NCBI RefSeq assembly: GCF_026212465.1
Contig: NC_080052.1
Coordinates: forward strand, 18,936,182-19,000,181
Reading direction: 5' to 3'
From: Amaranthus tricolor
Taxonomy: Eukaryota; Streptophyta; Magnoliopsida; Caryophyllales; Amaranthaceae
DNA: 64,000 nucleotides
Below the pieces are notes generated by a model. It was not told the origin of the DNA, did not search any database, and saw only the letters and a program-made list of their open reading frames with translations. This document shows positions 47,828 through 60,629 of this stretch, piece after piece; within the stretch, counting starts at the first letter, position 1; each line of letters opens with the position of its first letter. The translations under genes and the position numbers were made by a program.

Positions 47828-48561
47828 TGAAACTTTTGCCAAAACCGTTACGATGCTAAGAACGATACAAACAACAATGAACAAAACAACGTTTGACAAT
47901 GTAAACTAATCAAAAAGACACAAGGATTTAAGGAGGTTCACCCAATGATGGCTACGTCCTCCGTGGTGTGTAGTTTCTGTTTATATTATATCAAGAATGA
48001 GTATAAACAACACTTCTCTATGAAGAATTACAATTGAGTAAGAGATAAAAACAAAAGGCTATGTGTTTGGCTTAGGGGTTGTGTTTGATGTATGAGTATG
48101 AGAGCTCTATATATAGTACTAGGTACATGAATATCAATAGCTCACTTGAATACATAGTTAATATAGAGTAATGAATAATATAAAATAACTCCAAGGACTT
48201 GAAAGGTCGAAAAACAGCATCCCATGCACATCAGAGGATCCGCTCGGAACAGGGAGCTCGCTCGGTCAAGCGAGTATCAGCTACATTCTGGAGCATTCTG
48301 TCTGACCGCTCGACCTACCAATATGGCTTGCTCGCTCGAGCGGGTAGGTCGAGCGACCTCTCTGCTTCCTCTGTCAAAATTCTGATCGAGCTACCATAAA
48401 ATCAAGTCCTTTCTACCTCTTCATTAATCTTCATTAACACCCATAATTCCCCATGAATACTCTCCACATAATTACACCCTTTTGGATTCCACAAACCAAG
48501 AGTCATACACATGAAACCACCTTTTAAATGTGCACTCAAGTCACACATACCATTCAAAACA
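47828..48561 (-). repeat. TNT1-like element, 3' LTR (left copy)
   Basis: A 734-bp LTR starting TGAAACTTTTGCC and ending ATTCAAAACA on the plus strand. It carries a GC-rich island at 48235-48365 with CTCGCTCGGTCAAGCGAG and CTCGCTCGAGCGGG dyads. Confidence 0.9.
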
Positions 48562-48662
48562 ATCTCCACCTTGACTTGAGTTCACCCAAGTCAAAACATT
48601 CATCAATCCACTTCATAAACAAAAGAAAAACATACACACCTCAAATGCCCCAAAAAAAGACA

Positions 48663-50481
48663 TTATCTCAAGTAAGGAGCTAAACCAACCAAGTCAACAC
48701 ATAATTCAAACATGGTAGTAGGTAATGACTTTGTCATCATGTCGGCCGGATTTTCCGTAGTGTCAATCTTCTTCAATAACACCCTTTTGTGCTCAACTTC
48801 ATCCCGGATGAAATTATACTTAATATCAATGTGTTTGGACCTTCTATGAAATGTATTTTGATTCCTAGCCAAATGAATTGCACTTTGACTATCACAATGC
48901 ACACTTACCTCACACACCTTATTGCACATTTCACCAACAAGACCTTTAAGCCATTTTGCCTCCTTGAATGACTCGGCCATGGCTATGTACTCCGCTTCGG
49001 TTGTTGAAAGAGCAAACACATCTTGCAAAGATGATTGCCAACTTATCGCCGATCCACCCAAAGTAAACACGAACCCACTTGTGGACTTTCTTTTATCTAG
49101 ATCACCACCATAGTCCGAGTTCACCACCATAGTCCGAGTCACGAAACCCGGTTAGCTCGCTTGAATTCTTCCCATACATAAGACAAACATTAGAAGTATC
49201 TTTCAAATACCTCAATAACCACTTTAGTGCCTCCCAATGTCTCTTTTCCGGATTAGACATATATCTACTCACCAAACTCACCGCATGAGCAATGTCGGGT
49301 CTAGAACATACCATGGCATACATAACACTACCAACGGCACTAGTGTATGGAATTCTTACCATTTGCTCTTCTTCCGCCTTTGTTTGTGGACACAACTTCT
49401 TGGACAATTTGAAATGAGAAGCAAGAGGAGTAGATACACCTTTAGCATCATCCATAGAGAAACGTTGCACAACTTTCTCAGTGTACTTCCTTTGACTAAG
49501 GTATAGGATACCCTTAGCCCGATCTCTCAAAATTTCCATCCCAAGAATCTTCTTGGCTTCACCAAGATGCTTCATGTCAAATTCACTTGAAAGCAACTCT
49601 TTCAAGTTCTCCACCTTAAACAAAGAACTACATGCTACTAGCATGTCATCAACATATAAGAGCAAATATAACAAAGAACCATCTTCAAATTTCTTAAGAT
49701 AGACACAACTATCATAAGAACTTCTAATAAAATCATGTGAAATCATAAAGGAATCAAACCTTTTGTACCATTGCCTCGATGATTACTTTAACCCATACAA
49801 TGACCTCTTCAATCTACACACATGATTTTCTTTACCGGCTACCTCAAAACCTTCCGGTTGCTTCATAAAGATCTCCTCTTCAAGCTCACCGTGAAGAAAC
49901 GCCGTTTTTACATCTAATTGATGTAACTCCAAATCCTCCATCGCCACCAAAGCTAGTAATGCCCTTATAGAAGAGTGTTTCACCACCGGTGAGAAAAATT
50001 CATGAAAATCAACACCCTCAGTTTGAGAGTATCCCTTTGCAACTACCCTTGCTTTGTAGATGGGAGGAATATCACTAGAAGAACCCTCCTTCCTCTTGAA
50101 TATCCACTTGCACCCAACAATTTTCTTTTTCTTTGGTGCTTCAACGATATTCTAAGTTTCATTCTTTGCAAGAGACTCCATCTCTTGCTTCATAGCTATC
50201 AACCACTTGCTTGAGTCATTTGAGGCCATAGCCTCCTTGTACGTACTTGGTTCATGTAACCCTTCGACTTTGCTAGCAATGTTGAGAGCATAATCACACT
50301 CTTCAATATACCTTCTTGGAGCCACGATCTTCCTTCCTTGCCTAGTTATGGACAAAGAAGGAGACCTTTGTTGAACATTATCATCAATTTTATCATCTTC
50401 AATATTGGGAGGTTGACCTTCCACTTGTGCATCATCATTTACATTATTATCAGTGGACTTTTCTATAATAGATACAAGCAT
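48663..50481 (-). pseudogene. TNT1-like reverse transcriptase and RNase H, disrupted
   Basis: Minus-strand pieces 50152-50481, 49783-49986, 49102-49746 and 48663-49142. Motifs: linker MASNDSSKWLIAMKQEMESL, LHQLDVKTAFLHGELEEEIF, catalytic YVDDMLVACSS, the ILGMEI region, then RNase H (SDYGGDLDKRKSTSG, ALSTTEAEY) and tail NPADMMTKSLP. A stop follows SLYGLK near 49783, a frameshift lies near 50150, and a 19-bp tandem duplication at about 49104-49141 breaks the frame at the first RNase H motif. Confidence 0.9.
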
Positions 50482-50516
50482 GCTATTTTCATTAAAAACA
50501 ACATCTCTAGAAACAA

Positions 50517-51318
50517 TTATTTTTTTGATTCATTACACCACACCCTATACCCCTTTACACCCACTCCATATCCCACAAAAATACATTTTCTAGCCCTAGG
50601 TTCTAACTTACCATCATTTACATGAATATAAGCTGGACAACTAAAGATTTTAAGACTAGAATAATTTACCGGAGTGTTGTACCACACTTCTTGTGGCGAC
50701 TTGAATTTCAAGGCGGTATGAGGTGAGCGGTTGATCAAATAACATGCCGTAGCCACCGCTTCTGCCCAAAATTGTTTCCCCAAATTTGCTTGCTTTTAGC
50801 ATACACCGAGCCCTCTCCAACAATGTTTTATTCATCCTCTCCGCAACGCCATTTTGTTGAGGACGCCCTGCACAAGTTCTATGTCTGACAATGCCTTCAT
50901 TAGAACAATATTTAAGAAATTTATTATCAACAAATTCAAGACCATTATCGGTTCTTAAGGTCTTGATGCTCCTACCGGTCTTTTTCTCAATCATCTTCTT
51001 CCATTCCAAGAAGACATCAAAGACTTCATTCTTTTGTTTTATGAAGTAACACCAAACTTTTCTAGAGAAATCATCAATAAAGATCAACAAGTAATTACAA
51101 CCACTAAGGGAGAGCTTTCGTGAAGGCCCCCAAAAATCGGAATGGATGTAGTCTAAAATTCCCTTAGTGTTGTGAATGGCGGGTTTGAAACTAACTCTCT
51201 TGTGTTTCCCATAAACACAATGTTCACAAAACCCAAGGTTCCCAAATTTCTTCCCATCAAATAAACCTTGTTTAGAGAGTTCAAACATACCTCTTTCTCC
51301 CATGTGACCAAGCCTCAA
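50517..51318 (-). pseudogene. TNT1-like integrase, disrupted
   Basis: Pieces 50656-51318 and 50517-50783. The zinc-binding pre-integrase part (MRLGHMGERGM; CEHCVYGKHKRVSF) precedes the integrase core with IHSDFWGP, FIDDFSRKVW, LRTDNGLEF and GVAERMNKTLLERAR, which supply the D, D35E residues. The frame is shifted near 50780 and from gag-protease near 51320. Confidence 0.9.
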
Positions 51319-52607
51319 ATGCCAAAGTTTGGTGTCATATCGGACATTGTGCTTGTGGAAATATTTGCCCAGCCAAGGATGGTTGAACCTTGAAGACCAT
51401 ACAAACTCCCATTCAACTTACCCTTCATCACAACCAATGAGCCTCTAGCAACCTTCATGACTCCACCTTCACAAGTGATTCTACACCCGATCTTGTCAAG
51501 AGTACCCAAAGATAAGAGATTCTTTTTCAAGCCCGGAACATACCTTACATCGGTTAAGGTCCTCACAATTCCATCAAACATCTTCACTTTAATGCTCCCA
51601 ATCCCAACAACCTTACAAATCGTGTTGTTCCCCATGGTGACTTTTCCCCCATCAATACTTTTAAATGTATGGAAGAAAGTTTTGTTGGGAGTCATGTGGA
51701 ATGTGCACCCCGAGTCAAGAATCCATTCATCGTTATCTTTATACTCATGTGTGGCAACTAATACATCACCACCATCACTATCATTCACATAACTAACATT
51801 TACATTACTAGTTCCTTCCCTAGCCTCCTCTTCATTTTTCTTCTTCAACTTCCAACAATCCTTTTTGATGTGGCCTTTAAGCTTGCAATAGTTACAAGTT
51901 TTATTTTTATTTGGCGTAATAGACTTGGACCTCCCTTTACCCTTGTTTCCACTCCCACTAGTGGAACCTTTCTCTTGTGACCTCCCTTTCACAAACAACC
52001 CATCACTAGCATTGCTTTGTGACTTTTGTGATAATTGTGAATCGAAAAGATCCCTTTGTGTCAAGGCATTCTTCACATCATCACTACTCAAATTATCTCT
52101 ACCATAGAGTAGAGTTTCTCTAAAATTTTTGTAAGAAGGGGGTAGAGAACATAAGAGGTAAATTGCCAAGTCTTCATCATCAAGCTTGACATCAATATTT
52201 TGCAAATCCATAACAATGGAATAAAATTCATCTAAGTGAGATTTCAAGGATTTACCTTCCTCCAAGCGTAGATCGTAGAGTCTACTTTTCAAAAGTAGCC
52301 TATTGGTAACACTCTTGGCCATATAGAGTGATTCCAACTTCTCCCATATACCCATAGTTGTTATTTCTTTAACAACCTCTCTTAGAACTTCGTTGGAAAG
52401 GCATAATTGAATTGCCGACAACGCCTTTGAGTCTATCTCTTCCCACCTTGATGCGGTCATTCCTTCCGGCATCTTATCTACACCATCAATGGCCTTATGC
52501 ACACCATTTTGGATTAAAATGGCTCTCATTTTGACTTGCCATAAGCCAAAATTTAAATTTCTATCAAACTTCTCTATGTCAAGCTTCATTGTAGTCATGA
52601 TTCTCAA
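51315..52607 (-). pseudogene. TNT1-like gag and protease
   Basis: A single 430-codon frame. The N-terminal gag (DIEKFDRNLNFGLWQVKMRA; internal LKSRLYDLRLEEGKSLKSHL) matches the UBN2-type gag of TNT1-like elements. A zinc knuckle CNYCKLKGHIKKDC and the protease motif WILDSGCTFHMTP follow. The frame leaves the expected path at LGWANIS and stops at 51315; the next frame begins with the continuation DTKLWHLRLGH. The ATG at 52607 is 50 bp from the right LTR; a second Met lies three codons on. Gag and protease are nearly complete. Confidence 0.88.
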
Positions 52608-52640
52608 ATAACAACTTCTTAAGACACCGTAAAATCAACT

Positions 52641-52654
52641 TGGCTCTGATACCA
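52641..52654 (-). other. Primer binding site of the TNT1-like element
   Basis: Minus-strand TGGTATCAGAGCCA, two bases from the right LTR. Confidence 0.88.
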
Positions 52655-52656
52655 AT

Positions 52657-53401
52657 TGAAACTTTTGCCAAAACCGTTACGATGCTAAGAGCGATACAAA
52701 CAACAATGAACAAAACAACGTTTGACAATGTAAACTAATCAAAAAGACACAAGGATTTAAGAAGGTTCACCCAATGATGGCTACGTCCTCCGTGGTGTGT
52801 AGTTTATGTTTATATTATATAAAGAATGAGTATAAACAATACTTCTCTATGAAGAATTACAATTGAGTAAGAGATAAAAACAAAAGGCTATGTGTTTGGC
52901 TTAGGGGTTGTGTTTGATGTGTTTGATGTATGAGTATGAGAGCTCTATATATAGTACTAGGTACATGAATATCAATAGCTCACTTGAATACATAGTTAAT
53001 ATAGAGTAATGAATAATATGAAATAACTCCAAGGACTTGAAAGGTCGAAAAACAACATCCCATGCACATCAGAGGATCCACTCGACCGGAACAGGGAGCT
53101 CGCTCGGTCGAGCGAGTATCAGCTACATTCTGGAGCATTCTGTCTGACCGCTCACCTACCAATATGGCTTGCTCGCTCGAGCGGGTAGGTCGAGCGACCT
53201 CTCTGCTTCCTCTGTCAGAATTCTGATCGAGCTACCATAAAATCAAGTCCTTTCTACCTCTTCATTAATCTTCATTAACACCCATAATTCCCCATGAATA
53301 CTCTCCACATAATTACACCCTTTTGGATCCACAAACCAAGAGTCATACACATGAAACCACCTTTTAAATGTGCACTCAAGTCACACATACCATTCATAAC
53401 A
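52657..53401 (-). repeat. TNT1-like element, 5' LTR (right copy)
   Basis: A 745-bp LTR paired with 47828-48561, with a short extra GTTTGATGT duplication near 52920 and a GC-rich island at about 53085-53205. Confidence 0.9.
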
Positions 53402-53406
53402 AACTT

Positions 53407-54460
53407 GGTTAACTTTTACTACCCTACTCTCAGAATGATTTTCTATTAACTTTCGATCTTTGGATGAAGAAAATCTCATTTACAATTCCAATTCCGGCCA
53501 ATGTTATGAGATTTCATGTTATTCATTATAAATCGTTATTGGGAGAAGTGTTAGGTCTGCCTAAGGATGTAGAAGAATCCACTTGAAGTGCCTGAGATTA
53601 TTTTACTCTAGATGTCATATCTAAGATGCTCTTAAACTAACACCCTCGCCTTTTGGCAATTTTTCCCAGCATTCTTAAACATTTAGGCATTCGTGTTGCT
53701 TACATTGACAAAACAAAATGCAATGATTGCTTTGGTGAGAATGCAATTACCCATCTTGGGTTCTCAAGGGTGACTTAGCGTTTGGGATTTGAGAGCCTTT
53801 TGAATTACAAAGCATGTTTTCTTTACATTCCCTCCATCTGGTTCTTCAATCACCAATTTGAGCGGATCTTGAAATTGCTCAAACCTACTTAACAATTTCA
53901 ACCATTTACAATGCTTTTAATTACTTAACATATTTCTACCCATGCAGCCTTAAAAACCCGTACTGTTACCCTTGAACCATGAAACAATGTAACATTGTGT
54001 CCTAAACATTTATTTTGGTTGTTTTGTTAAAGTTTTTTTTGGATTAAGTTAAACGTTTTTTATGAAAGATCTTTTATGTGTTTCTTTATTTCTCCTTCAT
54101 GAAAGTCAAGGGGAGAAGACAAATTAACAGCTAAGTTATTTTTCATGCATATTGTGACATTTGTCTCTCTTGCAGGTACAATAATTTGTTTTGGAAACTA
54201 AGTCTTAATGTTGCTTCTTGGACGAGCAAAAATGTGCCTAAAAACGTAGGCAAAAGTTCTTGCTTCCTGAGCTTTTTGTCTTCCTTACTTGAACGAGCAT
54301 ATACTCAGTTCTTGAACAAGCAACTACATTGCTTGGACGAACATGTGATTTTCTCTTTAGAGCTTTTCATGTCTGGACTTGTATTTGAGTAGTCTTTATG
54401 CTCTAGTGAGGATGCCATCTCTTTTTTAATATGAAAAGGGAGATAAATTGTGATTATTTT
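53407..54460. other. Unassigned sequence with coding-like fragments
   Basis: Continuation of the sequence left of 47823. Several short coding-like strings occur near 53460-53640 with many stops, and a 68-codon frame at 54186-54392. No family was recognised, so no gene is called. Confidence 0.35.
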
Positions 54461-54501
54461 ATAGAGTGTGTATAGGGGAGGGATCCATTGAGAAGGGGTT
54501 C

Positions 54502-54730
54502 AAAATGAGAAGGGTAAGAAGGACTCGACACCCTTGATTTCATTAAAATAAAAAAAATCTATGGTCAGGATTGAGCCAAAAACTCATAATTGTAAAAGCA
54601 ACTATGTTATATAAAAAGGTAACTATAAAATAATTTTTAAAATGTTTTTAATTTATAACATAGTATACTTTTTTGTATATATAGTAACCAAACAAAATCA
54701 AACAAAAATCCTTCTCACCCTTCTCATTTT
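54502..54730. mobile_element. MITE, 229 bp, 22-bp inverted ends
   Basis: AAAATGAGAAGGGTAAGAAG (54502 on) and TCCTTCTCACCCTTCTCATT (54709 on) form a 21-of-22 inverted repeat. Superfamily not assigned. Confidence 0.7.
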
Positions 54731-55449
54731 ATTTGATATAATTGTTGTGGGTTTAGTGCTTGCTTTAATTATTTAAAAACAGTGATTGATGATTCTTTGG
54801 CATCATATGCTCATATCTAACCTCTTTAGTGAAGTCTCGTTATGCATTATCCAAAGCCTTTCTTACCTTGCCTAATGCACCTCACATACTCCATATCCAA
54901 CACCTCATGTATAGTCCCAAACTTTAAAAAATCAACACTCGACATTTCTCCATTGTCCTTCTCTAAAGTATAAGATAAAGCATATATGTTCAAAGTCATC
55001 GTTTTTGTTAAAAGTTTTGACACTTGCATTAATAGATGAAGAATAACTCACATTACATGACAAAATCAATCACAAATAATTTATTATTGAAGAGCAAGTT
55101 TCATAACCTTGATCTTGAGGCCGATAAATCCTTAAAATTTCATATTTTGTTATGATCAAATTAGAATGATTTTCCTTGAGTTTTCATTTTAAGCTATTGC
55201 TGAATTGAGTAAAATTGTCCTAGCAACCATGAGTTTCTCCCTCTAGAGCTTGCTGTGTTTTTGTTAGTTGTGATGTATTCCTATTTACCATATCAAATTG
55301 TACTTTATCCATTACACTTTTTTATAGTCATTTTGATTATAATGGCACATGAAATACCTTTTTACACTGGGATTTCAAATAAATTAAATAATCAAAGCTG
55401 TAAAAATATATAAAGTTATCAATAACCAATGTTAAACTGACATGAATTA
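54731..55449. other. AT-rich spacer
   Basis: A minus-strand 60-codon frame at 54847-55029 shows loose similarity of layout to one at 59757-59993 (SYTLE/SCTLEND and a basic Gly-Lys-Lys end), which may mark another dispersed repeat. No gene called. Confidence 0.35.
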
Positions 55450-55712
55450 CTTTCTCCATTTCACTATACTTGCTTAATTTAATTTTTTACGCAATGTAAT
55501 GTATTATTTTGATTATTTATATATTAAACTTTACACATTTAAAAATCATAAAAAGTTAATATTGTGAAAGTATGTGATTAGATAATACAAACAAGATTTT
55601 ACTTGACTATATTTTTTCATACATATTAGCTGTAATATAATATATAAAATAAGCTTGAACAATAAATAGCGTTAAAAACGATTATATAGCAAGTATTTCA
55701 GAACGGAGGATG
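55450..55712. mobile_element. Stowaway-like MITE
   Basis: CTTTCTCCATTTCACTATAC at the left, inverted as GCAAGTATTTCAGAACGGAG at the right, with TA at 55448-55449 and 55713-55714. Length 263 bp. Confidence 0.78.
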
Positions 55713-55714
55713 TA

Positions 55715-56499
55715 TTAAACATAATCCAATATGAATAGACAATTGACTATTTTCACAATTGTTCACTCCAAAAAGTAATTTGCTAATGCTATATGACGTC
55801 ATACTTGGCTTGTATACCATGAATAAATTAGGTTAATTTGACCAGCAAAGAAAAGAAAACATATTCCATCAACCTTGCTTAAGAATAAACAATCATAATC
55901 ACAAAGGCATGGTAAATTAGTCAATGATTAGCTACCAAATTTGATAATTGAATCTTGGTTACACTGCCATTATAAGTTGGTTTGATTTTAGTTGATTCAT
56001 TTACTCTTTGTTGGCTTGGCATTGTCGTGAAAAGCGGTGCTAGATTATAATTTATTGTGGGTCTCCCTAAATGGGCCCCTGGACCTACCGATGTGGTGAG
56101 TACAGATGGGACCCAAAAATTTATGTCTACAATGAACATTCTACTGATCCAGCTATATGATACAGACAACCTTTGCTGATGTGGTCAAGTCTGATGCTTA
56201 AGTGGGTTTGCTGACCGGGGCAAAGCGACAGCTACAAAAATTGCAAGACACTAACTCTATCTCTTATATTGACGTTTCCTGAGGTCATGATTCAAGAGCA
56301 AATTACTCCTTCCCTCCTAATCAATTTGGATCAAAGAGAAATAGAGTGTTATTCAAAAACAAAGTAGACATTAATAATAAATAAAGAGAGAATAAATTAT
56401 ATAGATAAAATTAAAAGAAAAATTAAAATGTATGAATGAGATTAAAAGAAAGTGATGGACCATTATCCAAAATAAATTATATAAATTTGACAGGTAATA
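55715..56499. other. Unassigned sequence
   Basis: No recognisable gene; an 82-codon minus-strand frame at 55921-56169 has no motif. Confidence 0.4.
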
Positions 56500-57575
56500 G
56501 GTGGAATGGATATCGATATGAAATATCTTATCTGTCATGGCTAGTGGGTAGGTGGTGGTAATTGCTCATACACGCCCTGCTCCATATCCATTTGTCTTGC
56601 ATAGTACTTACTCGACTCGCCCCATATTCACCCGTTTCAAATCTATAAGTATCAGTTTGTATACTTTTATTAAAAATTATTGACAAATAATTAATGATAT
56701 TGATTTTATCTTATTAGTTATAACATTGTGTGGTTTAATTAAAATATGATGTACAATGAAACTCATAAGAAATTATGATATTTTACAGAGCGCATAAAAT
56801 GTCGTAGAGTGAATGTGAGGTTGGTATAAAATGGATGTCTAATTGTATGTAGTGGGTGAGAATGGATTTGTATGCGTATAAAGGTGGACAGCCATGAGAT
56901 ATGACTTTTTTTTTTACTATCCATAGTTGGTGGATAGGTAGTAGACTGGTGGTAGGGGTGTTCAAAATCGGATACCGAATCAATCTAGATCGGGAAATCC
57001 AGATACTCGATTTATCGGATAGTGAAAATCACTATCTGGTTTTGATTCGAAAAATCGAATATCCATAATTGGGATATCCGGTTTTTAATATTTTTTTGTC
57101 TATTTTTAAATAATTTTATTTTTTTCTACATAAATTTTTAAGCTTCGCTTTCTTTCTTCAATCAAGCTTATTTTGTAAACTTTAAATACAAATCATTTTG
57201 GAAATATGGTTGGACTTTTAAAAGTCTAAATTAATTAAAAATAAATTAGTTATACAATTTAGTTATAATTGAAAAGTGTACATATTAGTATATTTAACTA
57301 ACTAAACAAAAATATTGTGAAAAGATATTTATGCATTCTAAAAATAAAAACTAAAAATTAATAAAAAAAATAGAAAACCGAATTTTCGATCAAAGTTTGT
57401 CGATATTTCGATCTGAATTTGAATCCAATTTAAAAACCGGATACTTGGTCCGAATTATCCGGTTTTCAAAATCGGATAATTTAATAGGTTTTAAAACTGG
57501 ATATTCCGGATCCGATATTTTTCAACACTCCTACCGGTGGATATGAAATTTAGGTTTGAATCAGTAAGGGAAAGG
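56500..57575. mobile_element. hAT-like non-autonomous element, copy 2, interrupted
   Basis: Related to 25290-25815 by its core (TTAAAAATTATTGACAAAT, GATTTTATCTTATTA) and by ends rich in GGTGGA/TATCCA. It is split by the element at 56953-57532. Outer boundaries are approximate. Confidence 0.5.
56953..57532. mobile_element. hAT-type element nested in copy 2
   Basis: Ends TAGGGGTGTTCAAAAT and, inverted, AGGAGTGTTGAAAAAT; 8-bp TSD ACTGGTGG (56945-56952) and ACCGGTGG (57533-57540) with one mismatch. Interior has CGGATA/TATCCGG repeats. 580 bp, no transposase. Confidence 0.78.
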
Positions 57576-57695
57576 TATACCGCACCCGTCTGCGCATTTT
57601 GCCATTTGTTCTTCCAATCATATCAATGAAAATTGGTGAGAAAATTAAGAAAAGTAGACAAAGTGTATTTTATGGGAAAATAGGGAAAATACGTG

Positions 57696-57814
<119 letters not shown>

Positions 57815-57933
57815 GAATGTTAGTTACATATTAAAAAAAGAAATGGAGAAAATTTAATGAACAATCTAAAAATAAAAGTGAGATAAGTTTCATAGGGCAA
57901 AAAGTAATTCAATGGTTAATTAAAAAAAATGTA

Positions 57934-58191
57934 CTCACTCCGTTTTCTTTTGTTTTCTCATTTACTTTTGGCACAATTTTTAATGTAAATTTTAAATTTC
58001 AATATATATAAATACACATAATAAAAATTTATAAAAAATACATTATATAAAATATATTTTAAAACGAATCTAACGAGATCTCATATGGATATATTTTATC
58101 TTCTAAATATATGTTAAAAACATTAATTAAATTTTCTTTCGTTAAGGTGGAATATTCCAAATAGAAATAACATTAGAGAACGGAGAGGGAG
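57934..58191. mobile_element. Stowaway-like MITE
   Basis: CTCACTCCGTTTTCTTTTG at the left and AGAACGGAGAGGGAG at the right, with TA at 57932-57933 and 58192-58193. The interior string ACGAATCTAACGAGATCTCA recurs in the element at 60630-60883. Confidence 0.78.
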
Positions 58192-58193
58192 TA

Positions 58194-60441
58194 GTTGATA
58201 ACGATGGAAGATCATAATTCCGAGATTTTACTGGACTTCTAGGAGATCCAACCCTAAATTTACAATCAAAGTCTATTATTTGAGATTCAATGTGTTTTAA
58301 TTTGGGTAAAGGTCTAAAAAAATTTACTAACGAAGATACTTGTTTAATTTGAAGAAGGAAAGAAAATTTTTTTTTCCCTAAAAATTTTAATATTTTATTA
58401 TTATTGTTCTACTGTTCTCTCTCTTGGTTTAATTCTGTTATTTTTCTTAAATTCTTTCGTTTGATTCATTATTTTCTCATTTCTCTCTTAGTTTATCTCT
58501 GTGACTTGTATTAAAAGTTTGAATAAATTGTGATTACAACAAAGAATAACGACGAATTTTCAAGGTAATTTTTCTTTTTTTGTAAATTCTATGTTGTCGA
58601 AGTAGATCTTTATTATTAGTTGTTGACTTTATTGGGTTTATTATGTTTAATCAGTGTTTTTCGTTTTAGTTGTAGAGTCGGCTAATTTGTCGAAAAATAT
58701 ACTTATTGCTATAATTATGAAAAGCAAGAAGTAGAACAAGAGGAATATTGAAGAAGTACATAATGACAAGCCATATGAGGAGATGATTGTTGATGATCAT
58801 TTTTAAAGTCTAATTGATTAAATTAGGCATCTATATGATCATTTTTTAAGGATAAATATAAGCATTCATAAGTCAAGAACAATTACCATGAATAATATAA
58901 CTTTTTGTTAATTTCTCTATAACCATGACTAACTTAAACGTTTTTTTTCTAGAATAATATCAACTTTAGTTTATTAACTAATTTACCAATTTTTTTTGTC
59001 ATACAATCTCCTACAGTTTAATTTTTAACATTTGAGGGATATTTTAGAAAAATACCCCTAAGTTGGTATTATTCATGGTTAATCAAAAGTTGATATCATT
59101 GTAGGCAAATATGCAAAAGATTGTACTCCCTCGTATTCTTCTTATTAGTCCACTTTTGTGTTACTATTCACTTATCACTCTTAATATGTATTTTACCTTT
59201 AATTTATAAGTTAAAACATTGTCAGGTGAGATCTTGTTTGATTTATCTCAATACAAGGATTATTAATATTAAACTTTCATAATGTTTAATTTAACATAAT
59301 TGGAGATATTAAGGGTTAAAATGTTACATTGGCAAATGTGAAAAAAGTAAATATGACTAATAGGTTGAATAAGGGCGAGTATTAACCATGGTATTTTTTT
59401 CCTATAAATTATCATTGTGAGTTTTTATTTGATTATTTCAAAAATATATATCTTATCAATGAGTTTGTATATGAAAATTTTTAAATAAAATAATATGTAT
59501 AGTTAAATTATCATTATGAGAAAACGAAAAGTCAATATATCCTAGTTTCCTCCTATGTATTAACTTTACATCCTCAATGATGAATTAGACCCTTACATAG
59601 ACCCTCTATATCAGAAGAACAAACCCTAGGACAAATGGATTACTTAGCCCCCAAGTATCGAACAAAATAAAAAAAATGATTTGGCCTTGCAGCAGGGTGC
59701 ATGCTCAGACGAGCACCGCATCAATAGTATATATTGACTTCTTGAATGTTTGTGTTTCATTTAAGGCACCTTCTTTCACCATCCTTGCCTCGTTCAAGGC
59801 ATGAAATAAGACCGTCCTTGAGCACCTTTTTGCCTTGTTCAAGGCACACCATTTCCTCTCCCTTGATCATTTTATAGAGTGATTCAAACCTCAACTCCTT
59901 ATGCCCCATTGCACAAACATCATTCTCTAGTGTGCAAGACAAGACATGCGCTATATAACTATAATTAAGATGATCAAAACATCTCCTACACAAGGAGATT
60001 TGGAACTTGTCATACGGTAACTAATTAAAGTAAACAATACAAATTGAAATCAAAACTATAGTTTTAATGCTAAATTAATTTAAATCGAAAATAAACTTAA
60101 AAAATAGAACTTGTAAATTAAATGAAATATCTTTTGTGACTCTTAAGGAGTATAGAAAGGCCGGATGAATAAATACATTAATAATAAACACGAGTCATTG
60201 AAGACAATCCTAAAATAGGGCCTACGATTGCATTACATACATAGACAAACTAATTAGAATTAATCAAATTGAAGATTGAAGAAATGGGGCCATGCTAACA
60301 CATGATTTGATCAACCAAGCAAGAGAAGTAATAATTTCATTTAGCAAGCTGTTCCTGTGTGCTGACATGCTGTGGTTGTGACTGTGGCTTCACATTATTT
60401 GTATGGCCATTACCTGTATGTTTTACGTAAATGTATTGTCT
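58194..60441. other. Unassigned AT-rich sequence with MITE remnants
   Basis: About 59060-59130 repeats the right arm of the 42-kb MITE (GGTATTATTCATGGTTAATC, CATTGTAGG). Minus-strand frame 59757-59993 contains a twice-repeated CLE(Q/R)GK pattern from an internal duplication of GCCTTGTTCAAGGC-like sequence. No gene called. Confidence 0.4.
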
Positions 60442-60625
60442 TACTTCGTTCATATTATTTTACTATGTATCAATTTAATAATAGCAAGTATTTTTAAATG
60501 ATTATATTTGATTATGACGGTCAAGTATTGTATAAACTTACTTCATACTATTTTAGTGTGTATGAACTTAATAATAGTAAATATTCCTCCATGATTATAT
60601 TTGATTGTAATGTCAAGTAAAAATA
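60442..60625. repeat. Tandem duplication, about 97-bp unit, two copies
   Basis: Both copies contain TTACTTC, then AACTTAATAATAG-like sequence and ATGATTATATTTGATT, ending GTCAAGTA. Confidence 0.65.
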
Positions 60626-60629
60626 CTTG

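Larger units (their letters stand above)
47828..53401 (-). mobile_element. Ty1/copia LTR retrotransposon, TNT1/Tork-like
   Basis: LTRs at 47828-48561 and 52657-53401, a tRNA-Met-type primer site at 52641-52654, a purine-rich tract beside the left LTR (minus-strand CAAGGTGGAGAT) and a near-perfect TSD (AACTC at 47823-47827, AACTT at 53402-53406) define a minus-strand element of about 5.6 kb. Coding order is gag, protease, integrase, RT, RNase H. The LTRs differ at roughly a dozen positions plus short indels by eye, so it is older than the gypsy insert and probably younger than the 5-21 kb copia element. Coding frames are broken. Confidence 0.93.

Noticed and set aside
48199..48399. Ser/Arg-rich 66-codon ORF in the TNT1-like LTR
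   Set aside because: It covers the GC-rich dyad island of the LTR and is not conserved in frame in the other LTR copy.
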